Positions 8,258 to 17,207 of a DNA stretch of 64,000 nt are shown piece by piece. Position 1 is the first letter of the stretch. Each line of letters starts with the position of its first letter. Source of the stretch: Bin22 sp965207275 (GTDB lineage Bacteria; Chloroflexota; Dehalococcoidia; Lucifugimonadales; UBA3495); NCBI GenBank assembly GCA_965207275.1, contig CBDBMH010000002.1, forward strand, positions 2,604,001 to 2,668,000, read 5' to 3'. The notes below the pieces were generated by a model, which searched no databases, had not been told where the DNA came from, and was given only the letters and a program-made list of their open reading frames with translations. Position numbers and translations under genes: made by a program.

Positions 8258-8286
8258 ATTGTGCCATTGGTGTCAAAGCTTGACAA
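8258..8286 (-). promoter_or_regulatory. Promoter of the MFS gene giving a leaderless mRNA
   Basis: On the minus strand TTGTCA, a 17-base spacer and CACAAT (8258-8263). The expected start of transcription is within one or two bases of the ATG at 8248-8250. Confidence 0.5.
8271..8285. promoter_or_regulatory. Inverted repeat overlapping the MFS promoter, candidate operator
   Basis: TGTCAAAGCTTGACA, two perfect 6-base arms around AGC, covers part of the -35 box and spacer of the MFS promoter. The position is that of a repressor operator. No regulator gene is adjacent. Confidence 0.45.
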
Positions 8287-8598
8287 TCGGCAACACAGCC
8301 AGCACGGCCACACAGTTCAGCCGGCCAATACACCCAATATTCTTGCCCAAGCTGGTGGCCCCTGATCGCCGTGTTGGAAAGCCGGTCAGGATGCCGTATT
8401 TCATCAGGATGATATTTGAAAGAGAACGTCACGCTTCACCGGAGTTCGTGCAAAGGTTCTGTCTGCGGCAAAAATTTGCTCTCCGGGTATTACCAATCTA
8501 AAATCGCTTGCGGAGAAACCGGACCAGCCTGCCCCGGGGAACACTATCGGCAGGACTGACCAAGCAAAGCTGAAGTTGATCCTGCGGGAAATCAGACG
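8287..8598. other. Gap with no recognisable gene
   Basis: About 310 bases between the divergent MFS and FAD oxidoreductase genes. Short frames exist but lack support; no RNA gene is seen. Confidence 0.4.
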
Positions 8599-9792
8599 AT
8601 GACAATGACACCTGAATCAGCAGACATAGTGGTAATAGGAGGGGGCGCGATTGGGGCCAGCGTAGCCATGCATCTGGCCCAGATGGGCGCCGGGGAGGTG
8701 TTGCTGGTAGAGAGGCGGGGCCTGGCCAGCGGCGCCACCGGTCGGTCCGGGTCCATGGTTCGGGAGCACTACCTGCACCCCACCCTGGTTAAGATGGCCA
8801 TGGATGCCAGCCAGACCTTCCACAACTTTGAGGAGATCTATGGGGGAAACGCCCGTTTCCAGGAGACGGGCAGAGTCCTGCTCTTCGACGAGCATGACAC
8901 CCAGGCGGCACGGGCAAACGTGGCCATGAACCGCGACCTGGGCGTGAACATCCGCCTGCTCAACCCAGCGGAAATTGAGGAATTGGTTCCGGGCATAAGC
9001 CTGGACGGTGTTTCCGTGGGCGCCTATGAACCCACATCCGGGTATGCCGATCCCGTAGCCACCACCTATTCTTTTGCCCAGCGGGCCCGGGATCTGGGCG
9101 CCAGGGTAATCACCGGCTGCAACGTTACGGGATTCAATGTTGAAGGCGGGCGATTGACCGGGGTGCAAACTAACGCGGGATTAATAGAGACGGACGCCGC
9201 CGTGGCGGTTACCGGCCCCTGGAGCAACTCGCTCGCCGCGCCCCTGGGCGAGACGCAGCCCATCACTCCCTTGCGGGTGCAGATGGTGCACCTGAGGCGC
9301 CCACCGTCCCTGGAGTCGCTGACAACTACCGTAATCGACCAGACCACCGGGGCGTATTACCGGGGCAATGCCGGCTTCCACACCCTGTTGGGAGGGGAAG
9401 CGCCGGAGGATATGAACGAAGTGGTAAACCCGGAGGCTTATGGCCTTAACGCTGACCACGACACTATATCCCGGTACTGGGAGCGCGCCAGGTCCCGGTT
9501 CCCCGCCTTCGCCGCTACTACGCCGCTGGGCGGCTACGGGTCGCTATACGATATGACTCCGGACGGCAACCCCATACTGGATAAATCGGCGCTGGTAAGA
9601 GGCTTGTATTGGGCGGCAGGGTTCAGTGGACACGGATTCAAGCTTTCGCCCGTAGTCGGCAGGATGGTCGCCGAACTGGTTCTGCATGGCGAAAGCAAAG
9701 ACCATCCCCTTGACGGGTTTCGGGGTGACCGCTTTGCCCGGGGAACTTCGTTGGTTCCCTTAAATCCCTACCTGGGCAGGGCACACCCTTAA
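8599..9792 (+). CDS. FAD-dependent amino acid/sarcosine oxidase-like oxidoreductase (DAO family)
   Basis: A 397-residue flavoprotein of the D-amino-acid/glycine/sarcosine oxidase superfamily. The N-terminal dinucleotide fold reads VVIGGGAIGASVAMHLA, followed by the GATGRSGSMVREHY FAD-contact segment; the C-terminus carries the GLYWAAGFSGHGFKLSPVVG flavin-binding block. Members oxidise secondary or primary amines, often N-methyl or D-amino acids. The substrate is not predictable here. It is a clear paralogue of the protein at 22756-23937. It stands alone with only a weak ribosome binding site. Confidence 0.87.
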   Translation: MTMTPESADIVVIGGGAIGASVAMHLAQMGAGEVLLVERRGLASGATGRSGSMVREHYLHPTLVKMAMDASQTFHNFEEIYGGNARFQETGRVLLFDEHDTQAARANVAMNRDLGVNIRLLNPAEIEELVPGISLDGVSVGAYEPTSGYADPVATTYSFAQRARDLGARVITGCNVTGFNVEGGRLTGVQTNAGLIETDAAVAVTGPWSNSLAAPLGETQPITPLRVQMVHLRRPPSLESLTTTVIDQTTGAYYRGNAGFHTLLGGEAPEDMNEVVNPEAYGLNADHDTISRYWERARSRFPAFAATTPLGGYGSLYDMTPDGNPILDKSALVRGLYWAAGFSGHGFKLSPVVGRMVAELVLHGESKDHPLDGFRGDRFARGTSLVPLNPYLGRAHP

Positions 9793-10000
9793 GCTAAACG
9801 CAACTGCAACTACGACGTGCCCGAAGTCCAATGTCGATGGTGGCGTTATAGCAATATGCCGCGGATATCTGCCGAAACCCGGCAACCCTTCGATTTCCTC
9901 TCAGTGGCCCCAGGAGAAGTTCGATCCACCATGCGACGGCAGGACCCCATTGGTCAGGCCCCGTTGGTCACTTCCCACTAGTCAGGATCGATTTGCCCCC

Positions 10001-10204
10001 TTACTGCTGGGTGGATTCCCGTCGCTTGTTCAGGAAAAGAATCAGCCACAACAGATTGCCCACGAACAGCGCGCCTGATGCGAACCAGAGAATGGTCCCC
10101 AGGGCCGGGTTAAGCGTCAGGCCAACGCCCAGTCCCACGTAGAAAATGACCACGGCCACCAGCGCCAGGACTACGTGCAACGCGATTCTCAACCCGGTCT
10201 TCAA
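10001..10204 (-). CDS. Small two-helix membrane protein, unknown
   Basis: A 67-residue protein made almost entirely of two hydrophobic segments (ALHVVLALVAVVIFYVGLGV and TILWFASGALFVGNLLWLILFL) with a charged C-terminal NKRRESTQQ. No family is recognised. It lies 67 bases downstream of secA on the same strand and may be read through from it. Confidence 0.55.
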   Translation of the reverse strand: MKTGLRIALHVVLALVAVVIFYVGLGVGLTLNPALGTILWFASGALFVGNLLWLILFLNKRRESTQQ

Positions 10205-10271
10205 ATCTTCCCCTCAGCGCCGTCCTGGGATTTCCAGCCCCTGGGGCTGAAGCGCGCCAGTCCTGTCCAGG

Positions 10272-12926
10272 TTAAGCGGCGGCGCCGCAGCAGCGCTTGT
10301 ACTTCTTGCCGCTGTTGCAGGGGCACTTGGCGTTGCGGCCGATCTTGCCGCCGCCGGCCGTGGCCTGCCGGCCATTGCCCACCGCCTTTTGCATCGGACT
10401 GGAGGGCGTATCAGCCGGCCGGCGGGCTGGCGCGCTGGCTGGCCGCTGGTTCACGGTAACGTGAAAAAGGGAACGAACCACGTCCTGCTGCATCCGGTGA
10501 AGCAGTTCCTGGAAAGTCTTGTGCCCCTCGGTGCGGTACATCACCAGGGGATCGCGCTGGCCGTAGGCGTGGAGACCGATGCCGGTACGCAGGTTTTCCA
10601 TTGTGGTCAGGTGGTTGACCCAGTGAAGGTCAATGGCTCGGAGGAGGAGCAACCGCTCCAGGACGCGCATCTGGTCGGAACCCAGTTCCGCTTCGCGCCC
10701 TTCGAACACGGTTTCGGCGTGGTCGGAAAGGATGCGGCCTACGTCCTCATATTTTTGGGCGTACAGCCTTTCCTCATCCCGCATTTCCGGCGGCAGAGGG
10801 CAGATCAGCGCCAGTTCCGAAATGAGACCGGTGCCGTCCCAGTTGTCCTGGTGACGGTCTGGCAAGTGCTTCCGGACCAGATCGGCAAACTCCTGCCGGA
10901 GCATATCCAGGATTTTCTCCTTGAGGTTATCGCCGTTGAGGATGCGTTCCCGGTCCGTATAGATAATCTCGCGCTGGGTGTTGAGCACGTCGTCGAAGTT
11001 CAACAGGTGCTTGCGGATGTCAAAGTGGTAGCCTTCCACCTTGACCTGCGCGCTGGAGATGGACTTGGTGATCAGCTTGTTTTCGATGGGTGTGTCGTCG
11101 TCCATGCCGGTCCAGCTCATGACCGACTTGATGCGGTCGCCGCCAAAACGCTGCATCAGTTCGTCTTCCAGGGCCACGTAGAACTGGGAACTACCCGGAT
11201 CGCCCTGGCGTCCGGACCTGCCCCTGAGCTGGTTGTCTATACGGCGGGCGTCGTGATGCTCGGTGCCTATAACGTGCAGGCCGCCCAGTTCAATAACCCG
11301 GGCGTGTTCTTCGGCCCACCCCGATTCATCGGTATTGGCGCCACCCAGCACGATATCTGTGCCGCGTCCGGCCATGTTGGTCGAAACGGTTACCGCCCCC
11401 AGGCGGCCGGCCTGGGCCACGATGCCGGCCTCCCCCTCGTGGTTCTTGGCGTTCAGGACCTGGTGCGTTACGCCCCGTCGCTTGAGCCGGTCGCTGAGGG
11501 CTTCCGAGGCTTCGATGGAGGTGGTGCCCACCAGAATGGGCCGCCCCGTATCGTGGATGTCTACGATGTGCTCAACCACGGCATGCCACTTGGACTCGGC
11601 TGCCTGGAACACCAAGTCAGCCACGTCGTCGCGGACCATGTTCAAGTTAGTGGGAATTACCGCCACTTCCAGCCCGTAAATCTTGTAGAACTCATCGGCT
11701 TCGGTGGCGGCGGTACCGGTCATGCCGGCCAGCTTGTCGTACATTCGGAAGTAGTTCTGCAGGGTAATGGTAGCGTAGGTTACGCTCTCCCGCTGGATTC
11801 TAAGGCTCTCCTTGGCCTCCACCGCCTGGTGCAGACCGTCGGACCAGCGGCGACCGAACTGGAGACGGCCGGTGAACTCGTCAACGATGACCACCTCGCC
11901 GTCCCGGATGACGTAATCTTTGTCCCTGACCTTCTGGACCTGGGCCGTAAGGGCGTTCTCGATGTAGTGGACCAGGTGGTAGTTGTCCGGGTCGTACAGG
12001 TTATCGACCCGGGTCCACTGCTCCATCTTTTCGATGCCTTCCTGGGTGAGGGAGATGGCCTGGGTGCGCTCGTCAATGGTGTAGTCGGTTATGGAATCCA
12101 GGCGGGGCACCAGCTTGGCAAAGGTATAGTAGTGCTGTACCGGTTCATCAGCCGGGCCGCTGATGATCAGGGGAGTCCGGGCTTCGTCAATCAGGATGTT
12201 GTCCACCTCGTCAACGATGGCGAAGTGCCGGTCCCGCTGCACACGGTTTTCCGGTTCCAGCGCCATATTGTCGCGCAGGTAGTCGAACCCGAACTCGTTG
12301 TTAGTGCCGTATAGCACGTCGGCCAGGTAGGCTTCCTGGCGAGACACCTGGCGCAGGAACTTCATTCCGTTGGGGCCCTTCTCGACGGTGGGGTCGAAGA
12401 TAAAAGCCGTATCGTGCTGGAGGCAGCCCACGGTAAGCCCCAGGTTGTGGTAAATGGGGCCCATCCACACCGGGTCGCGTCGAGCAAGGTAGTCGTTGAC
12501 CGTTACGACGTGAACGCCCCGGCCCGTGAGGGCGTTGAGGTATACGGGCAGCGTGGCGACCAGGGTCTTGCCCTCGCCGGTCTTCATCTCGGCGATCTGG
12601 CCCCGGTGTAGTACGATGCCGCCGATCAGCTGAACGTCGTAGTGGCGCTGGCCCAGGTTGCGCCGTGCCACCTCCCTCACCACGGCGAAGGCCTCGGGAA
12701 GAAGGTCATCCAGGGCCTTTTTCTGGGTCTCTTTCATGGCCTCGTTCGACGGCTCTCCCTGGGGCACTCGCGAGCGAAACTCATCGGTAAGCCCGTACAA
12801 CTCGTCGTCTGTAAGGGCCCGCATCCCCGGTTCCAGATCATTTACCTGGGGCACCAGGGTCTGTTCCAGCTTGTCGATGGCCTTTTCGCCGGGGTCGCCG
12901 ATTATTTTGCGAAGCAAGGTAACCAT
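10272..12926 (-). CDS. secA: Protein translocase ATPase SecA
   Basis: SecA, the motor that pushes preproteins through SecYEG. The roughly 884 residues include the Walker A EMKTGEGKTLVA (about residues 110-120), the VTVNDYLARRD segment, the DEAD-like VDEVDNILIDEARTPLIISG, the second nucleotide-binding half with GTEHHDARRIDNQLRGRSGRQGDPG, the helical scaffold and a C-terminal zinc-binding CPCNSGKKYKRCC that contacts SecB or lipid. The start at 12926 follows GAGGTGG and removes a TTG-initiated six-residue leader. Confidence 0.97.
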   Translation of the reverse strand: MVTLLRKIIGDPGEKAIDKLEQTLVPQVNDLEPGMRALTDDELYGLTDEFRSRVPQGEPSNEAMKETQKKALDDLLPEAFAVVREVARRNLGQRHYDVQLIGGIVLHRGQIAEMKTGEGKTLVATLPVYLNALTGRGVHVVTVNDYLARRDPVWMGPIYHNLGLTVGCLQHDTAFIFDPTVEKGPNGMKFLRQVSRQEAYLADVLYGTNNEFGFDYLRDNMALEPENRVQRDRHFAIVDEVDNILIDEARTPLIISGPADEPVQHYYTFAKLVPRLDSITDYTIDERTQAISLTQEGIEKMEQWTRVDNLYDPDNYHLVHYIENALTAQVQKVRDKDYVIRDGEVVIVDEFTGRLQFGRRWSDGLHQAVEAKESLRIQRESVTYATITLQNYFRMYDKLAGMTGTAATEADEFYKIYGLEVAVIPTNLNMVRDDVADLVFQAAESKWHAVVEHIVDIHDTGRPILVGTTSIEASEALSDRLKRRGVTHQVLNAKNHEGEAGIVAQAGRLGAVTVSTNMAGRGTDIVLGGANTDESGWAEEHARVIELGGLHVIGTEHHDARRIDNQLRGRSGRQGDPGSSQFYVALEDELMQRFGGDRIKSVMSWTGMDDDTPIENKLITKSISSAQVKVEGYHFDIRKHLLNFDDVLNTQREIIYTDRERILNGDNLKEKILDMLRQEFADLVRKHLPDRHQDNWDGTGLISELALICPLPPEMRDEERLYAQKYEDVGRILSDHAETVFEGREAELGSDQMRVLERLLLLRAIDLHWVNHLTTMENLRTGIGLHAYGQRDPLVMYRTEGHKTFQELLHRMQQDVVRSLFHVTVNQRPASAPARRPADTPSSPMQKAVGNGRQATAGGGKIGRNAKCPCNSGKKYKRCCGAAA

Positions 12927-13292
12927 AGGATGCCACCACCTCAAGGAAGCGCCTTCCGTGGCCGGGAGCGCGGATGAAGCTAGCGATGTTTATTGGAAGC
13001 GATTGGCAGGGGTGTCTGATCTGTGCGTCAGGGTGTCCCCGACCCTCTATCGCTGCTTTCAATAAAATTGCGGATTGTTATTGATGAATTGTACCTGAAT
13101 AGGCCTGATGTTGCACACAGGCTTGCGAAGCGGAAGCGCGGCTGAGCGGGAGGTTTATGCTAATTTTTTTCCCGGCTGACCGCCCCTTTGACCTTTGAGT
13201 CTGCCGCAGGCTAGGGGAGTATCATCAGCAACCCCCAAGTTATTTGGTTGCAAAATAAACAGTCGGCCTGTTTATTGCGGTTATAGTTGTCA
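12927..13292. other. Gap between divergent secA and zinc-ribbon genes
   Basis: No gene recognised. It should hold the secA promoter; TACAAT on the minus strand at about 13090-13095 is the best -10 candidate, but its -35 is poor. Confidence 0.35.
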
Positions 13293-13321
13293 TTGACAAC
13301 ACCCCTACCCCTCAATAGAAT
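13293..13321 (+). promoter_or_regulatory. Consensus sigma70 promoter
   Basis: TTGACA (13293-13298), 17-base spacer, TAGAAT (13316-13321), about 60 bases upstream of the zinc-ribbon protein gene. One of the strongest promoters in the window. Confidence 0.75.
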
Positions 13322-13383
13322 CAAAATGGCCCGTTGATCCAACGCGGCCGGATTTTGTCATACGAGAATAGGGGCGAGCCCGA

Positions 13384-14085
13384 ATGACAACTCTCAAGCA
13401 ACTGTATTGCCTTCAGGAAGTCGATCTGGACCTGGACGGCGTTAATGGCCATATAGCTGAGGTGGAGAGGGAGTTGGAGGGGAGACTGTCCCTGGACAAG
13501 ATTGAAGAATCCCTGGAAGAAGCCAAAACCAGGCTGCAGGAAATTCAGAGTTCCCACCGGCAATTGCAACTGGAAACGGAAAGCCAGCGGGAAAGATCAT
13601 CACACCTGGACACCCAGCTTTATGGCGGCGACGTTGAGAACCCCCGGGATCTGGAAGCTTTGCAGATGGAAGCCAACAACGTCCGCCACACCCTGGAGCA
13701 GATGGATGTTCGGTTGCTGGAGCTTTCCCTGCAGGCGGAAGACGCCCGGACCCAGATTTCGGCCCAGGAGCAGCAACTTACGGATACTCAGTCGGCATGG
13801 GAGGTCCGCCAGGCCCAGTTGTGGCAGCAGCTGGAGGAATTGACGGACCGACAGGAAGCCCTCAGCAAGCACCGCACCAGCCTGGCATCCGGCGTGGAGC
13901 CGGTGGAGCTGAACCGGTACGAGGGCCTGCGGCGCAGCAAGGGCGGCCAGGCCGTAGCCAAGGTAATGCGGGGCCTCTGCCAGGCCTGCCGCATGTCCCT
14001 CCCTTCGCAACACCTGCAGCGGGTACGTAATGGCCGACAGGTAGTGCTTTGCAATAACTGCGGCCGAATACTGCTGCCGGGGTAA
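13384..14085 (+). CDS. Coiled-coil protein with C4 zinc ribbon (COG1579 type)
   Basis: A 233-residue protein: residues 1-180 are a long charged alpha-helical hairpin (heptads with many Glu, Gln and Leu), and the C-terminus carries CQAC and CNNC, the two knuckles of a zinc ribbon. This is the CT398/HP0958-like family, implicated in RNA or nucleic-acid binding and in some bacteria in flagellar or secretion assembly. Its function here is not known. It is directly upstream of the RNase P RNA gene, a neighbour relation also seen in Actinobacteria. Confidence 0.82.
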   Translation: MTTLKQLYCLQEVDLDLDGVNGHIAEVERELEGRLSLDKIEESLEEAKTRLQEIQSSHRQLQLETESQRERSSHLDTQLYGGDVENPRDLEALQMEANNVRHTLEQMDVRLLELSLQAEDARTQISAQEQQLTDTQSAWEVRQAQLWQQLEELTDRQEALSKHRTSLASGVEPVELNRYEGLRRSKGGQAVAKVMRGLCQACRMSLPSQHLQRVRNGRQVVLCNNCGRILLPG

Positions 14086-14299
14086 ATATATTTCTTAGCC
14101 CTGGATTGGACGGCCATCGGCCTTGCCGATTGAGACGGAAGAACTTGCATCCCCCATGACCGGCGGTCAGGGGGGAAAGTTGTTCCTGAGTCCGTGCGTT
14201 GGAGCCACCGTGGCGGGAACACGCGCCGGGTATGAACCAATAGCTGCATGTGGCCCCCGCCGGTACCTCAAATGAAACGGCGCCCCCGTTTCTCCTTTC

Positions 14300-14328
14300 T
14301 TGACCCTCCTATGGGCCTGTGCTAGATT
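14300..14328 (+). promoter_or_regulatory. Promoter of the RNase P RNA gene
   Basis: TTGACC (14300-14305), 17-base spacer, TAGATT (14323-14328). The predicted start at about 14335 is exactly the first base of the RNase P P1 helix. Confidence 0.7.
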
Positions 14329-14334
14329 GATTTT

Positions 14335-14833
14335 GGAGAGGCCGGGCAAGACCGGGTGACCGCCGCGGTAGGGGAAACCCTGCCGGGGAGGAAAGTCCGG
14401 GCTCCTCCGGACAGGGTGCTGGGTAACACCCAGGCTTCTGCGGCGGCTTAACCGCTGCCCCAGGGGACGGAAAGTGGCACAGAAACATACCGCCGCCAGG
14501 CCCGATAACCGGCGGACATTCCCAGGAATGACAGTCGCGGCGCCGGCGGTAAGGTTGAAATCGGACGGTAAGAGCGTCCGGTCGCCTGTGGTGACACAGC
14601 GACGGTCAAACCCCACCTGGAGCAAGGCCGAATAGGGGGACTATGAGAGTCCGGCTCGTCCCCGGGTTGGCTGCTTGACCCCGACGGTAACGTCGTCCGG
14701 CGCGCTATTGTTGCGCCGACCTGGAATCGTCTTCACCGACGATCCTCCGGGGGGCTAGATAGATGGTCACCGCCCCCGGCATCAAGCAGCGGGGGAACAG
14801 AACCCGGCTTACAGGTTTTGCCCGGCCTTCTCC
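14335..14833 (+). ncRNA. rnpB: RNase P RNA
   Basis: Catalytic RNA of RNase P, which matures tRNA 5' ends. P1 is formed by GGAGAGGCCGGGCAA (14335 onward) and TTGCCCGGCCTTCTCC at the 3' end. P2 pairs GGTGACC with GGTCACC. Universal core segments are GAGGAAAGTCCGGGCTCC, ACAGAAACATACCGCC, GGTCAAACCCC with GGAGCAAGGCCGAATAGGGG, and CAGAACCCGGCTTACAG. The span of about 499 bases is long for a bacterial type A RNA; extra helices lie around 14655-14750. The promoter and both ends agree. Confidence 0.95.
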
Positions 14834-14926
14834 CTCTTTCATTTCGCTGAAAGGCGCCGGTACCGGCGGCAGACAGTTGTTGCCGCCCAGGGCCGGCCGA
14901 ATCTTTTCCATATGACAGGAGACGAA

Positions 14927-15700
14927 ATGGTCCGAACTAATTTGACCAAAGCCAAGATCAACGAAGGCCAGGTGGCACTGGGAGGCAGCATCAATTTCTA
15001 CGCGCCGGGCCTGGTGGAACTTTACGGCGTCATGGGCTTCGACTGGGTGTGGATTGACTGCGAGCACGGTTCTTCCAATGATTCCGAGACGGAGAACATG
15101 GTTCGGGCCGCGGAGCTTTACGACCTTACGCCCATAGTCCGCATACCCAACGCCTATCCGTCCACAATTCTGCGGTTCCTTGACCGGGGAGCGCAGGGGT
15201 TGATAGTGCCCCACATCTCCACGCGGGCCGAGGCGGAGGGTGTGGCGCGGGCGTCGCACCACTACCCCGATGGCGATCGCAGCAGCGCTACCGGGGGCCG
15301 CACCAACCGTTTCGGGGCCGGCCTGTCCACGCCGGAGTACTACGCCTCCGCCAACCGCGAGGTGCTGGTCATCGTAATGATTGAGACGCCGGAAGCGGTA
15401 GAGAACGTGCGGGCAATCGCTTCGGTGCCCGGGGTTGACGCCCTTCTGGTGGGCAGCAGCGACCTGACCCAGACCATGGGCATGGCCAGCCCCGCGGAAC
15501 TGGACGCGGCCATCGACAAGGTTATCGAGGGCACCAAGGCCGAAGGAAAGGCCATCGGCGTAGCGGGGGCCGGAATGTCCCTGAACAACGTCCCGCGGTT
15601 CCAGCATTTCGCCGGCCGGGGTGTACAGCTGATGTCCGTCGGCGCCCAGGACATGATCCGGGCTGGGGGCGACAGCTTTCTGAGAACCATGCGAGCATAA
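14927..15700 (+). CDS. HpcH/HpaI family 2-keto-3-deoxy aldolase
   Basis: A 257-residue class II (metal-dependent) aldolase of the HpcH/HpaI family, which splits 2-keto-3-deoxy acids into pyruvate (or glyoxylate) and an aldehyde. The barrel shows GFDWVWIDCEHG (strand 2), PIVRIPN, the GAQGLIVPHI strand, IVMIETPEAVEN with the metal-binding Glu, and ALLVGSSDLTQTMG with the second metal ligand Asp. The substrate is uncertain. AGGAG sits six bases ahead of the ATG at 14927. It ends at a strong terminator, so it is probably monocistronic. Confidence 0.88.
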   Translation: MVRTNLTKAKINEGQVALGGSINFYAPGLVELYGVMGFDWVWIDCEHGSSNDSETENMVRAAELYDLTPIVRIPNAYPSTILRFLDRGAQGLIVPHISTRAEAEGVARASHHYPDGDRSSATGGRTNRFGAGLSTPEYYASANREVLVIVMIETPEAVENVRAIASVPGVDALLVGSSDLTQTMGMASPAELDAAIDKVIEGTKAEGKAIGVAGAGMSLNNVPRFQHFAGRGVQLMSVGAQDMIRAGGDSFLRTMRA

Positions 15701-15731
15701 GCGTCGCGAAAACCAGCTTTGTCGCAAACAG

Positions 15732-15790
15732 CAGGGGCAACATCTGCCTGCAGGAATATTCTGCGGACAGATGTTGCCCCTGTTTTTTTT
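15732..15790 (+). terminator. Rho-independent terminator after the aldolase gene
   Basis: A perfect 15-base stem (15732-15746 with 15768-15782; CAGGGGCAACATCTG and its complement), a 21-base loop and a run of eight T. The stem is unusually long and exact. Confidence 0.92.
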
Positions 15791-15835
15791 GATCGGCCGG
15801 TCAGGCCGGTTGCCGGAATGGTCTCTGGGAAACCT

Positions 15836-16984
15836 TTATTTGAACGCTGGAATCACGTGCTTGCCGAACAGCTCGATGGACTTCATGACCTGCTCGTGTC
15901 CAATGGTCTCGGTGGCCATCAGAAATTGCACCTGGTCAACGCCGGTGGCTTCATGCAGCTTAACCGCGTTAATGCAGCTTTCCGGATCTCCGGCAACGAT
16001 GACGCCCCTTTCGGCCAGGGTGTCGGAATCCATTTCCTCCCATATCTTCTGGGCCAGGGCGCTGCCACCGGAAAGGTCAAACTGGGTCGCTGCGCCCTCT
16101 TCCGTAACTTCCTTCACGTCGATGTAGCGAGAGAAATTGTGCACCAGGTGCTCGGGAATCCCGCCCCACTGTTCCAATAGCCTGGAGTAGATGTCCTTCT
16201 GGTCCTGGACGTAAGGACGTCCGGGGCCGAAGAAGGTCTTGAGGGAGTTGGCGCACAGCTCCCTGGCCTCGTGGTTGTCCTCGCCGCAGTAGCCGAAAAT
16301 GGAGCTAAGCCACTGGTTGTTGACGAAGCCGCCCACCGGGTCCGCCTCTTTGATGGTGGTACGGTAGTCCTGGATGTGAGGTTCCAGCACCGAAGGCGCG
16401 CTCACGCCCAGGGCCATGACCCCAATGCCTTTCCGGGCGGCCAGTTGGTAGGTAGTGGGCTGCAAGGCCGCGACCCAGATGGGCGGATGGGGCTTCTGGT
16501 AGGGTTTGGGCAACACCTGGCGGGGCGGCACGTTCCAGAACCGGCCGTCCCACTCGAAATAGTCCGATTCCCAAATCTTGGGGACCATGGAAAGGGACTC
16601 TTCCCACATGTCGCGGGAGTCCCGGGGATCAATGCCCATGCCCGTCTGCTCGTAGGGGGCGGAGCGGCCCGTGCCGAAGTCCACCCGACCGTTGGACAGG
16701 TGGTCCACCATGGCCACCCGTTCGGCCACCCTGACCGGATGGTGGTAGGGGAGGATCACCACGCCAAACCCCAGTCGGATGTTCTTGGTCAGACGGCTCA
16801 GCGCGCCGAAGATCACTTCGGGGCAGGGCGAAGACGAGAAGGTGGTAAGGAAATGGTGCTCCACGAACCAGACGTAGTCGAACCCCATTTCGTCCGCCAG
16901 GACGCACTGCTCAATGGTTTCCTCTATGACGGCGTGGTCGTCCAGGGTGGGCCGCTGCATTTCATAAGCCAGGCCAAATTGCAT
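15836..16984 (-). CDS. Luciferase-like (LLM) flavin-dependent oxidoreductase
   Basis: A 382-residue TIM-barrel flavoenzyme of the bacterial luciferase family. Typical segments are MGFDYVWFVEHHF, IRLGFGVVILPYHHPVRVAERVAMVDHLSNGRVDFGTGR, and KPHPPIWVAA. Members use FMNH2 or F420 to oxidise varied organics; SAR202-type genomes carry many such paralogues. The substrate is unknown. The start at 16984 follows GGGAGAAG; the longer frame reaching 17104 has no such site. A second member lies at 62406-63413. Confidence 0.87.
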   Translation of the reverse strand: MQFGLAYEMQRPTLDDHAVIEETIEQCVLADEMGFDYVWFVEHHFLTTFSSSPCPEVIFGALSRLTKNIRLGFGVVILPYHHPVRVAERVAMVDHLSNGRVDFGTGRSAPYEQTGMGIDPRDSRDMWEESLSMVPKIWESDYFEWDGRFWNVPPRQVLPKPYQKPHPPIWVAALQPTTYQLAARKGIGVMALGVSAPSVLEPHIQDYRTTIKEADPVGGFVNNQWLSSIFGYCGEDNHEARELCANSLKTFFGPGRPYVQDQKDIYSRLLEQWGGIPEHLVHNFSRYIDVKEVTEEGAATQFDLSGGSALAQKIWEEMDSDTLAERGVIVAGDPESCINAVKLHEATGVDQVQFLMATETIGHEQVMKSIELFGKHVIPAFK

Positions 16985-17207
16985 GACGCTTCTCCCAATT
17001 TCCTTCATTGCGTAAGATGGCGCCATTGTAGCTTTGCCCGATAACCTCGGCAAGGAAACGGTCGTGATGCGGGTAATGCTCCAAACTTGACGCTCCAAGC
17101 ACACCCCACCATAATCAACCCAACCGTACCGGCTTTGTCAACTAATGGGCGAGTTTGGTACCTTTCCCCTACATTTGCAATAAAAGTAACGTACTATTGG
17201 AGGAAAC

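Noticed and set aside
10389..12314. A 641-codon plus-strand frame inside secA
   Set aside because: Antisense shadow of secA; no ribosome site and no family pattern.
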